From assembly GCA_029244935.1 (NCBI GenBank), contig JAQWQF010000021.1, forward strand, positions 1 through 43,610: a stretch of DNA of 43,610 nt, written 5' to 3'. Origin of the DNA: Methylophilaceae bacterium (GTDB lineage: Bacteria; Pseudomonadota; Gammaproteobacteria; Burkholderiales; Methylophilaceae). Below the pieces are notes generated by a model, which had not been told where the DNA came from, did no database searches, and worked only from the letters and a program-made list of their open reading frames with translations. Shown here one piece after another: positions 43,035-43,610 of this stretch (positions are counted from its first letter, which is position 1; each line of letters opens with the position of its first letter). Position numbers and translations under genes: made by a program.

Positions 43035-43610
43035 ATGACAATTGGAACTCCTCTGTCTGGCAATGCTACCCGTGTTATGCTTTTGGGAAGTGGCGAGCTT
43101 GGAAAAGAAATTATTATTTCCCTTCAAAGGTTGGGTGCAGAGGTTATTGCAGTTGACCGATATTTAAATGCCCCTGGACATCAGGTGGCTCATCGAGCTC
43201 ATGTAATCGACATGACCGACAAAGACGCCTTAAAAAAAATCATAAATCTTGAAAATCCTCATTATATTGTTCCTGAAATTGAAGCAATTAATACAACTTT
43301 ATTAGCTGAAGTAGAAGATAAACAACAATCAATTATTGTACCTAGTGTTAAAGCAGTGCAACTGACAATGGATCGTAAAGGTATTCGAAAGCTAGCAGCA
43401 GAAACATTAAGTATTGCAACTTCAGCCTATATCTTTGCAAGAAGTCTTGAAGAACTTAAAGAAGGTATTTTGAATAAAGTTGGATTCCCTTGTTTTGTGA
43501 AGCCAACTATGTCTTCATCGGGCAAGGGTCAGTCTAAAGTTATGGCTGAGTCTGAAATTGAAGCCGCATGGAACCATGCAGCTTCAGCGGGCCGAGTAAA
43601 TCAAGGTGCA
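43035..43610 (+). CDS. purT: Phosphoribosylglycinamide formyltransferase 2 (partial, 5' part)
   Basis: The first 192 codons of an ATP-grasp enzyme that formylates glycinamide ribonucleotide with formate in purine synthesis. The reading frame is open to the right edge. Seen are the N-terminal Rossmann loop [13 protein letters not shown], the block [31 protein letters not shown], and the ATP-grasp start [27 protein letters not shown]. Using formate directly, rather than formyl-THF, fits a one-carbon metabolism but is also common elsewhere. The 3' part lies outside the window. Confidence 0.96.
   Translation, partial: MTIGTPLSGNATRVMLLGSGELGKEIIISLQRLGAEVIAVDRYLNAPGHQVAHRAHVIDMTDKDALKKIINLENPHYIVPEIEAINTTLLAEVEDKQQSIIVPSVKAVQLTMDRKGIRKLAAETLSIATSAYIFARSLEELKEGILNKVGFPCFVKPTMSSSGKGQSKVMAESEIEAAWNHAASAGRVNQGA

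Overview
The window is AT-rich and densely packed. Several convergent gene pairs are only 4 to 21 bp apart (TonB/glnS, aminopeptidase/bcp, carbamoyltransferase/glycosyltransferase, rlmL/tpx), and many co-directional genes overlap or nearly touch. The 5S rRNA core, the 3' end of 23S, birA-coaX adjacency and a dihydrolipoamide dehydrogenase carrying its own lipoyl domain all point to Betaproteobacteria. Low GC with tight packing suggests a streamlined aquatic lineage such as the OM43/Methylopumilus-type Methylophilales. The class is well supported; the family is inference.

Layout. 1-694: end of an rRNA operon (partial 23S, 5S, strong terminator). 754-4973: a TonB-like energy transducer, glnS, birA and coaX. 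5000-10791: a pyruvate dehydrogenase operon on the minus strand (aceE-aceF-lpdA) closed by a hairpin terminator. 10979-12898: an M17 aminopeptidase and a Bcp peroxiredoxin. 12906-24013: an accessory, surface-related block. It holds a membrane-anchored SGNH hydrolase facing an SxtJ-like membrane protein, a 49-residue DUF5989/SxtK-like protein and a NodU/CmcH-type carbamoyltransferase. These are followed by a GT2 glycosyltransferase, a SOUL protein, tRNA-Arg(CCU), a TPR-sulfotransferase, a SAM methyltransferase, a DxD glycosyltransferase, an FkbM methyltransferase and a SulP anion transporter. 24087-24778: two small unrecognised exported or membrane-anchored proteins. 24794-43610: mostly housekeeping (YlqF-type GTPase, methyltransferase, hrpA, spermidine-synthase-like protein, rlmL, tpx, dnaE, accA, tilS), then a NarX/NarL-type two-component pair overlapping tilS, a TonB-dependent receptor and the start of purT.

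How the genes work together. The accessory block is best read as a glycan or cell-surface decoration set: sugar transfer, O-carbamoylation, sulfation, methylation and possibly ester removal or transfer. The most distinctive unit is the SxtJ/SxtK/SxtI-like triad beside the SGNH protein. These are homologues of three genes named from saxitoxin clusters, but nothing else here points to a toxin. The small membrane proteins probably couple or localise the carbamoyltransferase, which is an untested inference.

Two reading frames (the SxtJ-like gene and hrpA) have no ATG, GTG or TTG that fits both the protein family and a ribosome binding site, but each has a CTG at good distance from a purine-rich site. 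Automatic annotation would truncate hrpA and lose its Walker A motif.
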